From an uncultured Collinsella sp. (GTDB taxonomy: Bacteria > Actinomycetota > Coriobacteriia > Coriobacteriales > Coriobacteriaceae): 27,222 nucleotides of DNA. How positions within the stretch are numbered: the first letter of the stretch is position 1; the number at the start of each line of letters is the position of its first letter. A program made the translations under genes and the position numbers. Positions 7,725 to 14,671 of this stretch are shown piece by piece. The stretch is taken from the NCBI GenBank assembly GCA_934621885.1, contig CAKTUH010000011.1:1-27222 (forward strand). Reading direction: 5' to 3'. A model generated the notes under the pieces. It was not told where the DNA came from. It searched no databases and was given only the letters and a program-made list of their open reading frames with translations.

Positions 7725-8603
7725 ATGCTTTCAGACACCACCGCACCCGCAGAGGAGCTTCAGAACAAACTCGCAGCGCTCGAGCAGCTGCTTTTGGCAT
7801 ATGGACGCGTCGCCATCGGCTTTTCCGGCGGCGTCGACAGCAGCTTTTTGGCCGCCGTTTGCTCCCGCATCATGCCCGCTAACACCCTTCTCGTCCATCT
7901 CACCACGCCGTTCATCGGCACGCCCGAGCAGGCTTCGTTTGAGCGATCTGTTGACGGACAAGCCGATGAGGGCCCGCATTTTAAGCTTCCCGTGCTCAAT
8001 CTTTCGGTTGACCAGCTCCAGCTTCCGCAGGTTGCCTGCAACGACGCCGACCGCTGCTATCACTGCAAGCGCGCCGGCTTCACCGCCATCGTCAACCACG
8101 CCAAGTCACTGGGTTTCCCCACCGTCATCGACGGCAGCAACGCGAGCGACCGCGGCGACTACCGCCCCGGCATGCGTGCCGCCGAGGAACTCGGCGTGCG
8201 CTCGCCCCTTATGGAGGTCGGCTTTACCAAGGACGAGGAGCGTGAGTTGCTGCGCGCATGGGGCTATCCCGTTTGGAACCTACCCGCCGGCGCCTGCCTT
8301 GCCACGCGCATCCCCACGGGCGAGGAGCTTACGCGCGAAAAGGTCGACTTGATTCGCGCCTGCGAGGATTACCTGCACGATCTTGACCTGTCGCAGGTCC
8401 GCGCGCGCCTGGTGGGCGGTTGCATGCATATCGAGGCCGCCCCGTCCGATGTCGCCAAGATTGCCGCCCTCGGCGGAACCCCGGTCGACGCCGAAGGCAA
8501 GACCCCGCTGCCCGCCGCCATCGAATCCGCCCTGCGCAGTCTAGGCTGCAGCGACATCTCCCCCCAGGTAACCCCCTACATCCACGGCGCGATGAATCAA
8601 TAA
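7725..8603 (+). CDS. LarE-like ATP-dependent sulfur transferase (PP-loop)
   Basis: LarE adenylates and thiolates the pyridinium-dicarboxylate precursor of the nickel-pincer cofactor used by lactate racemase and related enzymes. This 292-residue protein has the PP-loop SGGVDS at 34-39, RCYHCK with Cys111 and Cys114, and WNLPAGACLATRIPTGEE with Cys191. Cys191 aligns with the cysteine that donates sulfur in Lactobacillus LarE. The three conserved cysteines suggest the variant that may hold a [4Fe-4S] cluster, but that is inference. Length is normal. AAGGA precedes the start. No larA, larB or larC lies in the window, so the gene is separated from its pathway or serves another thiolation. Confidence 0.85.
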   Translation: MLSDTTAPAEELQNKLAALEQLLLAYGRVAIGFSGGVDSSFLAAVCSRIMPANTLLVHLTTPFIGTPEQASFERSVDGQADEGPHFKLPVLNLSVDQLQLPQVACNDADRCYHCKRAGFTAIVNHAKSLGFPTVIDGSNASDRGDYRPGMRAAEELGVRSPLMEVGFTKDEERELLRAWGYPVWNLPAGACLATRIPTGEELTREKVDLIRACEDYLHDLDLSQVRARLVGGCMHIEAAPSDVAKIAALGGTPVDAEGKTPLPAAIESALRSLGCSDISPQVTPYIHGAMNQ

Positions 8604-8616
8604 ACAACGCCCCAAT

Positions 8617-8637
8617 AAGTTGCGGTGAAATAATTCC
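8617..8637. repeat. Dispersed AGTTGCGGTGGAATAGTTCC repeat, copy 1
   Basis: This copy reads AGTTGCGGTGAAATAATTCC. Further copies are at 9860-9880, 9907-9927 (inverted) and 10247-10267 (inverted). It lies 14 bp past the larE-like stop codon. Confidence 0.65.
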
Positions 8638-8668
8638 CAAATCAATCAATTCAGGTTGAGCATAAGTG

Positions 8669-8775
8669 AGCGAGCAGGCCCCGGGTGCGGCAAGGTGACG
8701 TGAAACAAGCGGGCGCTGACCTTTTGGTCGCGCCCGTGAAGTTGAACGTCAGCTTGCCGTGCCCGGGGCCTGCGC
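8669..8775. other. Long rod-shaped RNA/DNA secondary structure, possible ncRNA or palindromic repeat
   Basis: Outer arms 8674-8694 and 8753-8773 pair over 21 positions with only two G-U pairs. A small internal mismatch and an inner helix GACGT/ACGTC (8697-8701, 8746-8750) follow, then an apical hairpin CGGGCGC-GACC-TTTT-GGTC-GCGCCCG (8710-8736). The result is a rod of about 100 nt between the larE-like gene and HAD paralogue 2. It has no long U-tract and matches no RNA family I recognise. Confidence 0.6.
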
Positions 8776-8786
8776 AGCGCCAAGCA

Positions 8787-8813
8787 GTTACGCCGTTTGT
8801 AAAACGGCGTAAC
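8787..8813 (-). terminator. Terminator-like hairpin after HAD paralogue 2
   Basis: A perfect 12-bp stem (GTTACGCCGTTT, 8787-8798 with 8802-8813) has a 3-nt loop. It is 9 bp past the HAD stop codon. A U-tract is absent, so termination strength is uncertain. Confidence 0.55.
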
Positions 8814-8821
8814 CTATACCT

Positions 8822-9472
8822 TTAGCGCACGGCCTTGACCGCCGCCGTCAGATCGAACAACGTATCGAGCACCGCCTCGCAGTCATCTACAACGTCCTGC
8901 GGCAGCGGCACGATATCGGGGACGGCAAAGACATGGCAGCCGGCCGCGATACCCGAGACGCAGCCGTTGCGAGAATCCTCGACCACGGCGCATTCCTCGG
9001 GAGCAAAGCCCGCGCGCTCGCAGGCGAGCAGGTAGATCTCGGGGTCGGGCTTGCCGTATGCGACGTCCTCGCCGAAGGTCACCGTTTCAAACTTGTCAAA
9101 GAGGCCGACCGTCTTAAGGTTGCGCTCGGCCGCAACGCGGCGCGACGACGTCGCAAGGCCCACGTGATAGCCCGCAGCCAGCAGCTCGTCTATGCACTCG
9201 GCAGCGCCGGCCTTAAGCTCCAAGTCGGTCTTGGCCATCTCGTTGTGAAGCTCAATGTTGCGAGCATAGAGCGCCTCGACGGTTTCGCCCTTGCCGTAAT
9301 GCGCCTCTAGGATGTCCTTGACATCGGCCATCGAACGGCCGATAAACTGATGGGTCAGCGCATCATCGATCGCGATTCCCAGCTCGGCAGCGCCCGCCTT
9401 CCACGCCCTCATGTCCAAACGTTCGGTATCGATCAGCGTTCCGTCCATGTCAAAAATAACAGCCTTGATCAT
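8822..9472 (-). CDS. HAD-superfamily hydrolase, beta-phosphoglucomutase-like (paralogue 2)
   Basis: This 216-residue protein has the same architecture as the product at 6908: DMDGT at 8-12, cap at about 16-85, ATSSR, GKPDPEIY with Lys141, and VVEDSRNG. By hand alignment without gaps, 176 of 216 residues match. Of the 40 differences, 27 fall between residues 14 and 83, mostly in the cap, whereas the catalytic core and the ends are nearly identical. The start at 9472 is supported by GAAGAGG; a longer in-frame start at 9589 runs through the shared promoter region and is rejected. The pair probably arose by local duplication around the larE-like gene, with divergence of substrate choice. Confidence 0.9.
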   Translation of the reverse strand: MIKAVIFDMDGTLIDTERLDMRAWKAGAAELGIAIDDALTHQFIGRSMADVKDILEAHYGKGETVEALYARNIELHNEMAKTDLELKAGAAECIDELLAAGYHVGLATSSRRVAAERNLKTVGLFDKFETVTFGEDVAYGKPDPEIYLLACERAGFAPEECAVVEDSRNGCVSGIAAGCHVFAVPDIVPLPQDVVDDCEAVLDTLFDLTAAVKAVR

Positions 9473-9526
9473 ATCGACCTCTTCATCGGTTTGCATTGCC
9501 GCAAATCTACTGCACGTCGTAAACTT

Positions 9527-9543
9527 GTATATAACGTATATAT
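9527..9543. promoter_or_regulatory. GTATATA-ACG-TATATAT palindrome upstream of HAD paralogue 2
   Basis: Almost identical to 7614-7630 (one change in the right arm) and at the same distance from the HAD start (about 55 bp). The flanking ACTTGTATATAACGTATATA and CTTTCGTTACATAGA are kept. This shows that the promoter was duplicated with the gene. Confidence 0.5.
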
Positions 9544-9578
9544 CATATCGTTCTTTCGTTACATAGACAGAAGCCTTA

Positions 9579-9630
9579 TAACCTGCCAAAAAGGGACAGG
9601 TTTATTTTGGTCGGTTTTATCTGGGGAAAC
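9579..9630. repeat. Dispersed AACCTGCCAA palindrome, copy 2 (inverted)
   Basis: The reverse complement of this stretch matches 5447-5498 with few changes, including GGGACAGGTTTATTTTGG and the outer ATCTGGGGAAAC. It lies directly upstream of the HAD paralogue 2 promoter region. Confidence 0.75.
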
Positions 9631-9644
9631 GTCGCGAGGAGCTT

Positions 9645-9815
9645 ATCTCTCTAATAACGCGGGTCGTCTCTCTAACTTTAGAAAGACAAGCGTATTGTTT
9701 TAGAGAGACGTTTAGAGAGACATATCAAATCAGCTGGCAGAATGCCTGAAAACATCTCTCTAACCGACTTCCGCTTTAGAGAGACGTTTAGAGAGACAGG
9801 CGCGATCTCTCCTAA
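9645..9815. repeat. Array of TTTAGAGAGAC / GTCTCTCTAAA motifs
   Basis: At least nine copies of the 10-11 bp motif occur in both orientations: 9645, 9666, 9677 (one change), 9699, 9711, 9754, 9775, 9787 and 9805 (one insertion). The doublet TTTAGAGAGAC-G-TTTAGAGAGAC occurs twice (9699-9721 and 9775-9797), 76 bp apart. Opposed copies would form hairpins. No reading frame crosses the array convincingly. Confidence 0.75.
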
Positions 9816-9859
9816 CCTTTGACTCCGCTCTTTAGGACTCGCGTATCCCAACCACCCCT

Positions 9860-9927
9860 AACTTGCGGTGGAATAGTTCCTGTTTTCCGACCTTTGCGGC
9901 AATTCAAGGACTCTTCCACCGCAACTT
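9860..9927. repeat. Inverted pair of the AGTTGCGGTGGAATAGTTCC repeat (copies 2 and 3)
   Basis: Copy 2 (9860-9880) and copy 3 (9907-9927) face each other and form a hairpin with 26 nt between. Both keep TTGCGGTGGAA. The surrounding region from 9816 to 10383 has no credible gene. Confidence 0.65.
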
Positions 9928-9992
9928 CCAGAATGATCATTTGAAGTCGGTTGCTTTTAACCTCAAAACGGACCGCTCGCCACGAAATGGCC

Positions 9993-10124
9993 CTATCTAC
10001 TACGTTTAACCGATAACCCTCAACCATGTCGAATTTTGCAAAAACAAAACCGCAGGTAGATAGCTTACCGATTTTCGGAAAACACGGCTATGGTCGGCCG
10101 GTGTGGGTCAAGCGTAGTAGATAG
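9993..10124. repeat. Inverted pair of CTATCTACTACG repeats
   Basis: CTATCTACTACG at 9993-10004 is matched exactly by its complement at 10113-10124, with similar flanks (TTTAACC against GGTCAAG). A shorter related motif GTAGATAG lies at 10056-10063 between them. The pair may fold over the 108-bp spacer or be two insertions of one element. Confidence 0.55.
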
Positions 10125-10246
10125 ACCGTTTTTATGGCGCAGCACTAGCCCGGTCTTTTCGGAACGGTGTTTTGACCGCTTTGCCAGCCCAGTTGCTCAA
10201 GTAGTCAAAAAAGCCCCGTCCCAAATTAACTACCCTGGCCCCCTCA

Positions 10247-10302
10247 GGAACTATTCCACCGCAACTTTATTTGGGACAAAGTAATCAGTGTTTGTCCCAA
10301 AT
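10247..10302. repeat. AGTTGCGGTGGAATAGTTCC repeat copy 4 joined to an ATTTGGGACAAA hairpin
   Basis: Copy 4 is inverted at 10247-10267. It runs into a perfect 12-bp inverted repeat ATTTGGGACAAA (10269-10280 with 10291-10302). A further TCCCAAATTAAC at 10219 resembles the hairpin arm. This closes the repeat-filled 800-bp gap before the nuclease gene. Confidence 0.6.
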
Positions 10303-10383
10303 CTTAAGTATTTGTTCGATCGAATGACCTGCGACGGCACCTGCTAGACTGGTAGATTCCCAACCGTCTAGCCAGGAGCCTCC

Positions 10384-11346
10384 ATGTCGCGCAAGTCCGC
10401 CTATAAGCAAGTACTTTCCATCGGCACCGCCGTGGTGCTGGGGTTTGCGCTGTTTACGGGATCGCTCGACGGGGCGCCCAAGCTGTTGTCACCGCAAAGC
10501 GATGAGCAGGCGGCAGCTCTAGCCGAGAAGCAAAACGAGAGTCCCAGCCGCACCGACGACGAGGCGGACCTGGTCGCCCGACTCGAATCGGGAACGGCGA
10601 GCTCCGCGGACTCCGATGGCGGCGAGGCCACCACAACCGACACCGGCAGTGACATCGACTCGGATAGCTCCGCCACCCCCATCGACGAGGTCGAAAACCC
10701 TGACCTCAACCGCGCCCGGGGCGTATACCTCAGCAGCATTCCCGATTACGCCGGCAACCCCTACGTCGCCCTTCGCGCCGATAGCACGCACCCACTGGGT
10801 ACGCCGTCGTTCACGCTCGACGAATATGAGCGCGCCACCGAAGAAGGCTGCTTTAAAAAGTTCTCCAAGCTCGATAGCCTGGGTCGCACCCGCAAGGCGC
10901 TCGCCTGCGTAGGCCCCGAATCGCTCGGCCAAGGTAAGCGCGGCGACATCTCGCGCATTCATCCCGCCGGCTGGCACCAGCAGCGCTATGGCTTCATCCC
11001 CGGCCAGAGCCTCTACAACCGTTGCCACCTCATCGCTTGGTCGCTCTGCGGCGAAAACGCCAATCGCAAAAACTTGCTCACCGGCACACGCTATCTCAAC
11101 GAGACGGGCATGCTGCCTTTTGAGGAACAGATCCTCGACTACATCCGCGATACGGGCAACCATGTGCTCTACCGCGTCACGCCCATGTACAACGAGGAGG
11201 AACTCGTCAGCCGCGGCGTTCGTCTGGAGGCGCAATCGGTCGAGGACCATGGCAAGACCCTGTGCTTCCACGTGTACTGCTACAACCTGCAGCCGCACGT
11301 GCAGATCGACTACGCCACCGGCCGCAACCAGGCATCGGGGGATTAG
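10384..11346 (+). CDS. Secreted or membrane-anchored DNA/RNA non-specific endonuclease
   Basis: This 320-residue protein has an N-terminal hydrophobic segment (residues about 10-26) after MSRKSAYK, so it is exported or anchored. A low-complexity acidic Ser/Thr/Asp-rich linker follows (about 45-105). The catalytic domain covers about 110-315. It has YNRCHLIAWSL (211-221, likely catalytic His215), ENANRKNLLTGTRYLN (224-239, metal-linked Asn230) and NHVLYRVTPMYN. The end LQPHVQIDYATG resembles the streptococcal mitogenic-factor/EndA group of extracellular DNases. AGGAG precedes the start. The gene stands alone. Its role could be nutrient acquisition, escape from DNA traps, or DNA uptake; sequence does not decide. 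Confidence 0.85.
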   Translation: MSRKSAYKQVLSIGTAVVLGFALFTGSLDGAPKLLSPQSDEQAAALAEKQNESPSRTDDEADLVARLESGTASSADSDGGEATTTDTGSDIDSDSSATPIDEVENPDLNRARGVYLSSIPDYAGNPYVALRADSTHPLGTPSFTLDEYERATEEGCFKKFSKLDSLGRTRKALACVGPESLGQGKRGDISRIHPAGWHQQRYGFIPGQSLYNRCHLIAWSLCGENANRKNLLTGTRYLNETGMLPFEEQILDYIRDTGNHVLYRVTPMYNEEELVSRGVRLEAQSVEDHGKTLCFHVYCYNLQPHVQIDYATGRNQASGD

Positions 11347-11417
11347 AGCCGACCACGCCGCCGCATCATCCCAAAGCCAAGAATGATCCGTTTTCCTCCG
11401 TCCCCAAGGGATCAAAT

Positions 11418-11450
11418 AAGGCCGCCCCGGATTACCCAGGGCGGCCCTTC
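11418..11450. terminator. Terminator hairpin between the nuclease and EF-G-like genes
   Basis: GGCCGCCC (11420-11427) and GGGCGGCC (11439-11446) pair perfectly around an 11-nt loop. AAATAA to the left gives a short U-rich run on the minus strand. The convergent genes can share it. Confidence 0.7.
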
Positions 11451-11483
11451 TATCGGCATCTCTGTTGCAGGCAAAACCGCACG

Positions 11484-13559
11484 TTACTTAGCGCGGCCCT
11501 CCTCATAGCGCTCGACCAGCTTGGCCTGAACGTCGTAGGGCACCTGCTCGTAGCCAGCGGGCTTCATGGTAAAGTCGCCCGTGCCGCGCGTGATAGAGCG
11601 CAGGCGCGTCGAGTAATCCGTCAGCTCGGCGAGCGGAGCCTGGGCGATGACCACGGTGTCGCCGCGCTCATCGGTCTCCATGCCCGTCACGCGACCGCGC
11701 GAGGCCGAGATGTCGCCCATCACGGCGCCGGCGTAGCTCTCGGGAATGGTCACGGTGATCTCCTCGATGGGCTCCAGCACCACCGGGTCGGCATCGGCAC
11801 ACGCCTTGCGCAGGCCGATGCGAGCCGCCGCGCGGAACGCCATCTCGTTGGAGTCGACGCTGTGATACGAGCCGTCGTACACCGCGACGCGAATGCCCGT
11901 GAGCGGATAGCCGGCGATAATGCCGTCCTTCATGGTCTCCTGGACGCCCTTGTCCACAGCAGGGATCAGCGAGCGCGGAATGCGTCCGCCCACGACCTCG
12001 TCAACAAACTCATAGCCGTCGCTCGTGCCGTCGGGCCCAATAAGCGGCTCCACGCGCAGCCAGCAGTCGCCGTACTGACCGGCACCACCGGTCTGCTTCT
12101 TGTGACGGCCCTGGGCGCTCGCCGTGCGGCGAATGGTCTCGCGATACGGAATGCGGATCGGCACGCTCTTGGCCACGACCTTGGTGCGGTCCTCCAGGCG
12201 GTTGAGCAGCACCGAAACCTGCGCCTCGCCTACTGCCGAGATGATGGTCTGGCCCGTCTCCTCGTCGCGGTCGATGCTCATGGTCGGGTCGGCCTTGCAT
12301 GCCTTCTCGATAAACGTGTAGAGCTTCTCCTCGTCGCCGCGGTTCTCGGCCTCGATGGCAATGCGGTACTGCGAGTTGGGGAACTTGAACGCCGCCGCCT
12401 CGACCTTACCGGTAATGGAGAGCGTATCGCCCGTCTCGGCCGCCAGTTTGGGCGCCACGATGATATCGCCGGCGTAGGCGTGACCGACCTCGGTCATGTC
12501 GCGGCCGCACATCACATACAGGTGAGCCAGACGATCGCTCTTGCGCGTGCGAGCGTTAATCAGTTCAAGGCCCGGCTCAAGCGTACCCGTCAGCACCTTG
12601 ATAAAGCTAATACGACCCTGTTGCGGATCGGCCAGCGTCTTAAACACAAACGCCACCGGGCGGTCATCATCGCTCGAGATCTTGAGCGAATCGCCGTCGA
12701 TGAGCGGCATCTCGCCGTAGTCCGTCGGCGCCGGGAAGTACGTGGCGATGTCGTCCATCAGCGAGTTGACGCCCTGCTCCTTAATGCAATCGCCCGCAAA
12801 GACCGGCACAAAGATGCGCTCGGCGATCGCCTTGGACAACAAGCCCTCAAGCTCCTCCTGCGTCAGCGTCTCCTCGCCTTCCAGGTACTTCATCATCAGC
12901 TCGTCGTCGGCCTCGGCCACCAGCTCGCACAGATGGTCGTGGGCCTCCTCGGCCTGGGCACGATACTCCTCGGGAATCTCCGACTCAACAGCCTCGGCGC
13001 CGTTGCAGTGGCGCGCCTTCATGCGCACCAGGTCGATGATGCCGTCAAAGTCCTCGCCCTCGCCCCAGGGAAGGGTCACGGCGCCCAGACGCGTGCCGAA
13101 GCGCTCCTGCAGCAGCTCCATGGTGGTCGCAAAACTGGCCTCGGGACGCGAGAGGCGGTTCACGAACACCGCGCGCGCCAGGCGCAGGTCCTCGGCCGCA
13201 TACCAAAGCTTGACGGTCGTCGGTTGCGGGCCAGCCTCGGCGTCGACCACAAACAGAGCCGTCTCGCAGACGCTCATCGCCGCGAAGGCGTCGCCGATAA
13301 AATCGGGGTAGCACGGGGCATCGAGCACGTTGATGCGGGCGCCCTTCCAGTCGATCGGCGCGATGGTCGTCGAGATGGAAAACGCGCGCTTGACCTCTTC
13401 GGGGTCATAGTCAAGCGTGGGCTTGGTGCCGTCGTGGCCGCCCAGACGGGCGGTCTTGCCGGAAAGGTGGAGCATGGCTTCGGCGAGTGAAGTCTTGCCC
13501 ACCCCGCCTTGGCCTACGAGCACCACGTTCCTTACGTTGCCGGTCTTGGGAGCACCCAT
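11484..13559 (-). CDS. Elongation factor G-like GTPase (EF-G2 type)
   Basis: This 691-residue protein has EF-G domain order: N-terminal GTP-binding domain, beta-barrel domain II (VAFVFKTLADPQQGRISFIKVLTG), domain III, domain IV (QTGGAGQYGDCWLRVEP) and domain V. The P-loop GQGGVGKT (16-23) is intact. The G3 motif is DAPCYPDF (80-87) instead of DTPGHVDF, and the G4 position reads NRLSRP (134-139) instead of NKxD, so nucleotide handling differs from canonical EF-G. Such second EF-G-like proteins are known in Actinobacteria; their role in translation, recycling or stress is not settled. The start at 13559 follows AAGGAGG; a longer frame to 13670 has no such site. Highly biased codon use suggests good expression. 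Confidence 0.88.
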   Translation of the reverse strand: MGAPKTGNVRNVVLVGQGGVGKTSLAEAMLHLSGKTARLGGHDGTKPTLDYDPEEVKRAFSISTTIAPIDWKGARINVLDAPCYPDFIGDAFAAMSVCETALFVVDAEAGPQPTTVKLWYAAEDLRLARAVFVNRLSRPEASFATTMELLQERFGTRLGAVTLPWGEGEDFDGIIDLVRMKARHCNGAEAVESEIPEEYRAQAEEAHDHLCELVAEADDELMMKYLEGEETLTQEELEGLLSKAIAERIFVPVFAGDCIKEQGVNSLMDDIATYFPAPTDYGEMPLIDGDSLKISSDDDRPVAFVFKTLADPQQGRISFIKVLTGTLEPGLELINARTRKSDRLAHLYVMCGRDMTEVGHAYAGDIIVAPKLAAETGDTLSITGKVEAAAFKFPNSQYRIAIEAENRGDEEKLYTFIEKACKADPTMSIDRDEETGQTIISAVGEAQVSVLLNRLEDRTKVVAKSVPIRIPYRETIRRTASAQGRHKKQTGGAGQYGDCWLRVEPLIGPDGTSDGYEFVDEVVGGRIPRSLIPAVDKGVQETMKDGIIAGYPLTGIRVAVYDGSYHSVDSNEMAFRAAARIGLRKACADADPVVLEPIEEITVTIPESYAGAVMGDISASRGRVTGMETDERGDTVVIAQAPLAELTDYSTRLRSITRGTGDFTMKPAGYEQVPYDVQAKLVERYEEGRAK

Positions 13560-13801
13560 GATGACCTCCTTGCAGGGCCGCGCGCGATGCGCGACGCCAA
13601 CGGGGAGAGTTCGCGGTCGGTGCCGTCCCGGGAGCAGCATGGTCGGCAACCGAGCCGACTCACCCTCCAAATGTCCTATGCCACCATCCTACCCTTGCAG
13701 CCGCCTGTCCATGCATACCTTTCGGCACGCGTATGGATACGAGCGGCGAGAGGAGAAAGCGGGCATGGAAGGCGATTGTTGGGCCCCACCGATGCGAATA
13801 A

Positions 13802-13835
13802 AAACCGCCGCAGACCAAAAGACCTGCGGCGGTTT
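13802..13835 (-). terminator. Terminator of the amino-acid ABC operon
   Basis: A perfect 12-bp stem AAACCGCCGCAG (13802-13813 with 13824-13835) has a 10-nt loop. The stretch ATAAAAACC to the left becomes a U-tract on the minus strand, 33 bp past the ATPase stop codon. Confidence 0.8.
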
Positions 13836-13868
13836 CGCCTCAATTAATAGTTGAGTAAATACCTGAGC

Positions 13869-14633
13869 CTATCCCTCGATACGGCTCAAGAACTCACGGG
13901 TACGCTGTTCGCGCGGATGGTCGATCACCTGCTCGGCAGGACCCTCCTCGACAATGCGGCCGCCATCCATAAAGACCACGCGGTCGGCAACGTCGCGGGC
14001 GAACTGCATCGCGTGCGTCACGATTACCATCGTCATATTCTGCGCAGCAAGGTCCTTGATGACACGCAGCACCTCGGCCGTCAGCTCGGGGTCGAGTGCC
14101 GAGGTTGGCTCGTCAAAGAACAAGATTTCCGGGTCGAGCGCCAGGGCGCGGGCAATACTCACGCGCTGCTGCTGACCGCCCGAAAGCTCGCAGGGCACTT
14201 TGTTCTCGTTGCCCGTAAGCCCCATCTGCGCAATCAGCTCGTGTGCACGGGCCTCCGCTTGCTCGCGCGGGCGCTTGAGCACGCGGATCGGTGCGTCGGT
14301 GATGTTTTTCATCACGGTATAGTGCGGGAACAGATTGTAGTTCTGGAACACCAGGCCAAACCGCGAGCGCGCCTGCTTGGGCACATCGCCCTTCGCATAG
14401 ACCGCGCCCGAGCCCGCGTCCGTCGCGACCGCCAAGTCGCCAAACGAGAGCGAGCCGCCATCGAGCGTCTCGAGCAGCGTGGCACAGCGCAGCAGCGTAG
14501 ACTTACCGCCGCCCGAAGGCCCGATAATCGCCACGACCTCGCCACGCTTCACCTCGAGCGAGATATCCTTGAGCACCTCATTGCCGCCAAACGCCTTACG
14601 GGCGTTCGTTATATTCATAACCGTTCCGGACAC
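13869..14633 (-). CDS. Polar amino-acid ABC transporter, ATP-binding protein
   Basis: This is the cytoplasmic ATPase of an importer of the glutamine/histidine (PAAT) class. Counted from the GTG start it has 254 residues, with Walker A GPSGGGKST at 38-46, Q-loop VFQNYNLFPH, signature LSGGQQQR, Walker B ILFFDEP, and switch His in VTHAM. The GTG at 14633 is preferred because GGAGG precedes it by 5 nt. An ATG at 14618 aligns best with related proteins, and ATGs at 14645 and 14660 lack a binding site. It is the last gene of the operon, 38 bp after the permease gene. Substrate is a polar amino acid, exact identity unknown. Confidence 0.92.
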   Translation of the reverse strand: MSGTVMNITNARKAFGGNEVLKDISLEVKRGEVVAIIGPSGGGKSTLLRCATLLETLDGGSLSFGDLAVATDAGSGAVYAKGDVPKQARSRFGLVFQNYNLFPHYTVMKNITDAPIRVLKRPREQAEARAHELIAQMGLTGNENKVPCELSGGQQQRVSIARALALDPEILFFDEPTSALDPELTAEVLRVIKDLAAQNMTMVIVTHAMQFARDVADRVVFMDGGRIVEEGPAEQVIDHPREQRTREFLSRIEG

Positions 14634-14671
14634 AGGAACCTCCATGTGTTTGAAAAGCACAACGGGATAGG

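Noticed and set aside
8669..8775. SRP RNA or 6S RNA
   Set aside because: The SRP apical loop bases are missing, and the 6S-type central bubble with flanking helices is not present at the right size.
9645..9815. CRISPR array
   Set aside because: Repeats are only 10-11 bp, occur in both orientations, and spacing is irregular; no cas gene is in the window.
9812..10284. Two short frames (71 and 64 codons) in the repeat-rich gap
   Set aside because: Both are composed of repeat sequence, lack ribosome binding sites and have unusual composition.
11262..13490. Open frame of 742 codons opposite the EF-G-like gene
   Set aside because: It is antisense to a clear gene, has repetitive Ala/Arg/Leu/His composition, and begins inside the nuclease gene.
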